Below, in pieces: positions 60,079 through 64,000 of a stretch of DNA of 64,000 bases (positions within the stretch are counted from its first letter, which is position 1; the number at the start of each line of letters is the position of its first letter). The DNA comes from DATKJY01 sp964540105. GTDB taxonomy: Bacteria; Zixibacteria; MSB-5A5; GN15; FEB-12. The DNA lies in NCBI GenBank assembly GCA_964540105.1, contig CAZILL010000001.1, positions 496,001 to 560,000 of the forward strand. The letters run 5' to 3'. Position numbers and translations under genes: made by a program. Below the pieces are notes generated by a model. It was given only the letters and a program-made list of their open reading frames with translations, had not been told where the DNA came from and did not search any database.

Positions 60079-62385
60079 ATGAAACGAGTAACGCTAACCG
60101 TGGTGTTGCTGATGGCGGTAGCTTTGGCGACCGCAGTGCAAGCCGCGACATCACAGACGTATACGGTGAGCAAACTGAAACTTGATGCCGCGTCATGGGG
60201 TATCACGATCAATGATTTCAATCATGACGACAAATTGGATTTTGTGAATTGGGGAATAAACGGTAAGCTCTATTTATACGTCAATACGGGCGGCGATGGA
60301 TTTTCAGCCGGCTCAGAGATCGGGATCGTCAATCGGAAGGATGGTGACGGGTCAGTTAGCTCAGGAGACTTCAATTCGGACGGGTGGCCTGATATCGCAT
60401 TGGTCGATTATTCTGATACGATCCATGTATTTCTGAACAACAAAGATAATACGTTTTCCTACACTTACGTGATCGCCTCACTCTGGGATCTAGTGGGTAT
60501 TGATTGCGCTGATATGAACGGAGATAGTAAGGTTGATATAGCAGTATGCACGTATTCAGAGTGGACACCTGGGGTTCTGGTTTATGATGGTGATGGGGCA
60601 GGTAACTTTCTGCTGGGCACTCAATTCAACCCAAAGAACGACATATCGTATCTAGTCAATCTGCACTCCTTAACAGTAGGCGATTTCAACAATGACGGGT
60701 ACATGGATATTGCTGTCGGGCAGGACGACGACGGAGATCCCGGTGGGGCCTGGCTGTATAGGGGAACTGCCTCTGGCAATTATGTCTTTGGTGGGGAAGC
60801 TTACGATACCAACCCCATTGACGAATACGGTATTGATCGACCAGGAGGCGGCTACGCAGATGCGTACGACTTTAATCGAGACGGCAACCTTGACATTGTT
60901 GCCTCCACAAATGTGAATCCCTTCGTCGGTCCCGGCGAAATCATGTACTTCACCGGCGACGGATCAGGCTCCTTCCCTCTCTTCAATCAGATCTGGGAGT
61001 CGCCAGGCATCTTCCTCTTCTGGTCCGCGGCGCCGCCGCTTGGCTGGGACAATGGCTTGACCTTCAGTCTCGCCGCTGGGCATCTCTCAGACACTGCCAT
61101 CCTCATCAGATACAATAGCGATCTCCTCCTCCCCTCTGTTTCATCTTCACCCTGTGACGGCGGCGTCATGACTCAGCCGGTTCAAGCGAGTCTGACTCAG
61201 CCGATCAAGGGGGCGATGATTTCTCTGAAAATACCGGCCGGAGTTGCCGATGTGACTATCTCTCGTGTCGGGCTTTTCACGGAGAACTGGAATATTGTCG
61301 ACAGCCTGATTGATATACCGAACGGCATTATCAAGTACGTCCTGGCCAACACGCACGGTTATCGGATTCCAACTGGGACAATCACGCTCTTCAATGTCTC
61401 CTACAAGATGCCACGCCTGTGCGGAACCGATCAGTTTGTGCGTTTCGACACAGCCCTTTCGGACGATCCGTCGCGGGCAACCAAGTTCTCCGACACCCTC
61501 AATCACAGTTTCGCACCGATGTTCGATCGTTACCGCGATTCAAGCACAGTTGCGGGATATCTGTCCGGCGACGCGGATAACAGTGGCGCGGTCGATATCT
61601 CCGATCTGTTTTCAATTGTTGATTATCTGATCGCAGAGCTTTATCCGTGCATCATGCCAGCGATGGAAGTAAACGGCCAGTGCGGCATAGATATCGGTGA
61701 TTTGACCTATCTGATCGACTACCTCCAGTCAATAGGGCCAGACCCAATGTGCGGCTGTCTACCGTTCCTGGCCAAAGTCTCTGAAGATATTGGTGTGACA
61801 ACGAGTTACGTCGACGGCTTCACGACCATCTCGGTTCACTCGCTCGACGCGCTGCGCGGATTACAGCTGGAACTGGTTGGAACCGGACCGGCTGTAGCGA
61901 CGAATCTGACCGACGGGCATCTTGATCTGATCAGCGGCAAGAGTGCTGACGGGTTGAAGCTGCTCCTTGTCGATCTCAAGGGACGCAACCGGATCGAAGC
62001 TGGTGACAAGGCTCTGATTCGGGTGGAAGGCCAGTATCAGGTGACGACCGCTCTGGCTTCTGATACACGGAACCAGTCGATCACAGCCTCGATCAATGGT
62101 TCTGGAAAGTCATCAACGCTTCCGACCGAGTTCGCGCTATCCCAAAACTACCCGAACCCGTTCAACCCGACGACGACGATCAGTTTCAGTCTTCCGACTG
62201 CGGGTGATTACAAACTGACGATCTACAATGTCGCGGGGCAGATGGTGAAGGAGTTCACGGGCGATTCGGAAGCCGGGGAAGTTACGCTTACTTGGGACGG
62301 CACAGGGATGGCTTCGGGCGTCTATCTGTACCGCCTGAGCGCCAGAAGTTACAGCGCTACCAAGAAGATGATCTTGCTGAAGTAG
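60079..62385 (+). CDS. FG-GAP repeat surface protein with dockerin pair and T9SS sorting domain
   Basis: ATG with GAGGAGG upstream; signal peptide MKRVTLTVVLLMAVALATAVQAA. The 768-residue protein has five FG-GAP/VCBS-like calcium loops in the first third (NDFNHDDKLDF, GDFNSDGWPDIA, ADMNGDSKVDIAV, GDFNNDGYMDIAVG, YDFNRDGNLDIVA), an Ig-like middle, a dockerin-like pair at about 496-560 (GDADNSGAVDISDLFSIVDYL and ..CGIDIGDLTYLIDYL) and a C-terminal T9SS type A sorting domain from about 680: LPTEFALSQNYPNPFNPTTT, VAGQMVKEF, SGVYLYRLS..ATKKMILLK. It is thus carried to the cell surface by type IX secretion. It likely is the target of the sigma-54 system encoded just upstream. Confidence 0.9.
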   Translation: MKRVTLTVVLLMAVALATAVQAATSQTYTVSKLKLDAASWGITINDFNHDDKLDFVNWGINGKLYLYVNTGGDGFSAGSEIGIVNRKDGDGSVSSGDFNSDGWPDIALVDYSDTIHVFLNNKDNTFSYTYVIASLWDLVGIDCADMNGDSKVDIAVCTYSEWTPGVLVYDGDGAGNFLLGTQFNPKNDISYLVNLHSLTVGDFNNDGYMDIAVGQDDDGDPGGAWLYRGTASGNYVFGGEAYDTNPIDEYGIDRPGGGYADAYDFNRDGNLDIVASTNVNPFVGPGEIMYFTGDGSGSFPLFNQIWESPGIFLFWSAAPPLGWDNGLTFSLAAGHLSDTAILIRYNSDLLLPSVSSSPCDGGVMTQPVQASLTQPIKGAMISLKIPAGVADVTISRVGLFTENWNIVDSLIDIPNGIIKYVLANTHGYRIPTGTITLFNVSYKMPRLCGTDQFVRFDTALSDDPSRATKFSDTLNHSFAPMFDRYRDSSTVAGYLSGDADNSGAVDISDLFSIVDYLIAELYPCIMPAMEVNGQCGIDIGDLTYLIDYLQSIGPDPMCGCLPFLAKVSEDIGVTTSYVDGFTTISVHSLDALRGLQLELVGTGPAVATNLTDGHLDLISGKSADGLKLLLVDLKGRNRIEAGDKALIRVEGQYQVTTALASDTRNQSITASINGSGKSSTLPTEFALSQNYPNPFNPTTTISFSLPTAGDYKLTIYNVAGQMVKEFTGDSEAGEVTLTWDGTGMASGVYLYRLSARSYSATKKMILLK

Positions 62386-62429
62386 CAGACCTGAAGTCAG
62401 GGCTTGCTGAGTGGGGCTCTCAACAGACG

Positions 62430-62459
62430 AAGACGTGGCGAAGTGAATCGCCACGTCTT
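62430..62459 (+). terminator. Intrinsic terminator of the T9SS gene
   Basis: Perfect 12-bp stem AAGACGTGGCGA / TCGCCACGTCTT with a 6-base loop followed by TCTT, 45 bases after the stop codon. Confidence 0.8.
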
Positions 62460-62549
62460 TCTTGTGGACAGGGAAGGTGCAACTTGACTTGAGGTATCAT
62501 CGCAGGCAAATTGCGTGATGAGATACACCAATAGTCGGATGGGCAACCT

Positions 62550-64000
62550 GTGCCTCGTCAGTATCAAGAGTCTACGCCGCCAGATCAGCTGACCGTCTGC
62601 CATGTTATAGCACCTTTTGCGGTTGTCGTACTGCTGCAGATAATAGGATCGCAGGTCGGCGGGATCCATTTGTGGGGAGTTAGTCTCTGGTCGATCTTAC
62701 CGCGCTGGGCGCTGGTTCTGGCGGTGAGTCTCTACGCCGTGACAAGTGTTCCTGCTGTCAGTCTTGCTCTGTACAGAGTCGGAGAGACTTCTTCGAAGGC
62801 GCTGGGCAGACTCATAGGGCGTTTCGGCCCGTGGGTTGGCTGGGCTCTGCTTGCGGGGCTGTTCACGTTTGTCGCATGGTTCTTCAGGAGTCAGAACCTG
62901 ACATATGGCGACGGCTTCGCGGTGGTCGAGCGAATGTCGAGACCCATGGGCGAGTTGTTTTCGTCGGTGCATGAATATATTCGCCCCTTAGCGGTTCTCC
63001 TTCATGGTACAGCCAACTTCCTGCTGGTCGATTCGTTCGGGTTGAGCGCGCGCGACGCCTTCTCGGTGATCTCCGTCGTCGGCGGTGTCGTCGGTTTACT
63101 GGGTCTCGCCGCGACCACGCGATCACTTGCGTCCGATCCAATTGGCCGTTTCGCGGTTTTCTGTGTGGCTCTGTCCGGAGCAGCTGCCTTGCTCTTTTTC
63201 GGGCATATTGAGTTGTATGTTTGGCCCACGGCCATGTTGCTGTGGGCATTGGTGGCAGCTCTTCGCCATTTGCGAACCGGTCGCGGAATCATCGTTCTCG
63301 TTTCGCTGGCGGTTGTGCTGACTCTCTTCGACGTGATGCTTGCTCCTGTAGCCGCGACAGTCGTCCTATTTCCATTGTCTCTGCGAAGTCGCGGCCGCAC
63401 AGGACAGTTTTTCTCAAGAACCTCAGTAGTTGTGTTCGCGCTGATCGGTCTGTCAGTGACGGCCGCGATCGTGTGCTATTTCGCTGATCTGAAGGCGGTG
63501 ATTCCGATTGTCTCGATTCCAGAGAATCCCTACTCTGCCTTGTCAGCATATCATCTGGCTGACTGGTTGAACGTGATGTTGTTCATCGCTCCGGTCGGTT
63601 TCATGCTTCTGGCGGTGGTGTTACGCGGAGCTGGCAGAGAACGACCGCTTTCTGGCGAAGCGAAACTGCTCGTGGTTGTGACTGTTGCCTGTTTCCTTGT
63701 TGGATTCTGGATTGACCCGACCTTGGGGGCTGTTCGCGACTGGGATCTTCTGTCATTCTTCGGATTCCCGCTTTCTTTATTGGGAGGTTGGATGATCGTC
63801 CGTACTGCATCAGATGTACGGCTTCGAAAAGCGCTGACTGTACAGGTGATCGCCGTCGCGCTCTTTGTTCTCACGCCGCTGATTTACGACAACACCCATC
63901 TCCAGGCCTCGTTGATTCGACTGGACCCGTTGACGTGGGATGACATCCATTACCAGTCTGAGTACATGCGGGCTGATCGCTGTTCCGCCTGGGGGCTGAT
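62550..64000 (+). CDS. Multi-pass membrane protein, GT-C-like, cut by the window end
   Basis: An open frame from the GTG at 62550 (GGATGG about 7 bases upstream; upstream stop at 62532) continues without a stop to the end of the window, 483 codons so far. At least ten hydrophobic segments are seen, such as LTVCHVIAPFAVVVLLQIIGSQ, WVGWALLAGLFTFVAWFF, AVFCVALSGAAALLFFGHIELYVWPTAMLLWALVAALRHL and IIVLVSLAVVLTLFDVMLAPVAATVVLF. Early LTYGDGFAVVERMSRP and the buried FGHIELYVWP suggest a polyprenyl-sugar-using GT-C or GT39-like membrane glycosyltransferase, but I see no clear DD/DE motif, so this is a guess. The C-terminus lies outside the window. Confidence 0.7.
   Translation, partial: MPRQYQESTPPDQLTVCHVIAPFAVVVLLQIIGSQVGGIHLWGVSLWSILPRWALVLAVSLYAVTSVPAVSLALYRVGETSSKALGRLIGRFGPWVGWALLAGLFTFVAWFFRSQNLTYGDGFAVVERMSRPMGELFSSVHEYIRPLAVLLHGTANFLLVDSFGLSARDAFSVISVVGGVVGLLGLAATTRSLASDPIGRFAVFCVALSGAAALLFFGHIELYVWPTAMLLWALVAALRHLRTGRGIIVLVSLAVVLTLFDVMLAPVAATVVLFPLSLRSRGRTGQFFSRTSVVVFALIGLSVTAAIVCYFADLKAVIPIVSIPENPYSALSAYHLADWLNVMLFIAPVGFMLLAVVLRGAGRERPLSGEAKLLVVVTVACFLVGFWIDPTLGAVRDWDLLSFFGFPLSLLGGWMIVRTASDVRLRKALTVQVIAVALFVLTPLIYDNTHLQASLIRLDPLTWDDIHYQSEYMRADRCSAWGL

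Noticed and set aside
61147..61506. Minus-strand ORF opposite the T9SS protein
   Set aside because: Antisense shadow; no start signals and the plus-strand gene is certain.
1..64000. CRISPR arrays, insertion sequences, rRNA/tRNA genes, integrases
   Set aside because: Looked for regular short repeats, transposase-like proteins and tRNA/rRNA signatures; none were seen.

Overview
This window looks like a piece of a chromosome (or metagenome contig) from an uncultured, Gram-negative bacterium of the FCB group. The best clue is the surface protein at 60079..62385, which ends in a type IX secretion sorting domain of the NYPNPFNPTTTI type and carries dockerin-like DISDLF..DYL calcium repeats. A second dockerin-like protein lies at 17184..17798. 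This combination is typical of candidate phyla such as Zixibacteria and relatives, but the placement is an inference. Outer-membrane barrels, lipoproteins, RND pumps and TonB receptors confirm a diderm envelope. No rRNA, tRNA, CRISPR array or intact insertion sequence was recognised.

Layout. 1-9.6 kb: small membrane proteins, an SPFH protein, an MFS exporter, an ApbE/DUF3570/DUF4266 flavinylation-type cluster, a beta-barrel protein, and three cysteine-rich exported proteins. 9.7-15 kb: DUF4153 membrane protein, a TetR regulator with a clear palindromic operator followed by an outer-membrane protein, and a POT peptide transporter. 15.4-21.3 kb: DUF6249-like protein, ECF sigma factor with its anti-sigma factor, an operon for an S74-chaperone surface protein and a dockerin protein, a GNAT acetyltransferase and a barrel protein. 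21.3-28 kb: RND pump plus adaptor with a TetR regulator that shares an operator-like element with the pump, then an arylamine N-acetyltransferase and methyltransferase pair. 28.2-31.6 kb: TonB receptor, YfiR-like protein, and a chimeric ORF joining a TonB plug to a response-regulator fragment.

31.9-41.3 kb is the centrepiece: a tightly packed operon, all on the minus strand, encoding an NsrR-like Rrf2 regulator, a lipoprotein cytochrome c, a clade II (Sec-exported lipoprotein) nitrous oxide reductase NosZ, a NosL domain fused to a multi-pass membrane domain, NosD, NosF, NosY, a heme-copper-oxidase-family subunit I that keeps its heme histidines but has lost most canonical CuB ligands and the active-site tyrosine, and a hemerythrin. 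I infer a nitric oxide/nitrous oxide handling module in which the unusual oxidase homologue is a candidate unrecognised NO reductase or heme-only membrane redox protein.

41.4-46.4 kb: a second RND pump with adaptor and a YgaP-like DUF2892 protein, divergent from an ArsR regulator. 46.5-52.4 kb: a secreted SRPBCC protein and tandem Ser/Thr kinase-TPR genes; the second has an in-frame TGA before its conserved C-terminus, and the first 14-15 codons of a third copy survive. 52.5-56 kb: DUF4350-like protein, NAD(P)-binding protein, an alpha/beta-hydrolase fold protein without its nucleophile and histidine, and a lipoprotein. 56-62.4 kb: a sensor kinase, a sigma-54 activator and the T9SS surface protein, with a candidate sigma-54 promoter and upstream palindrome linking them. 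The window ends inside a multi-pass membrane protein that runs off the right edge (62550 onward).
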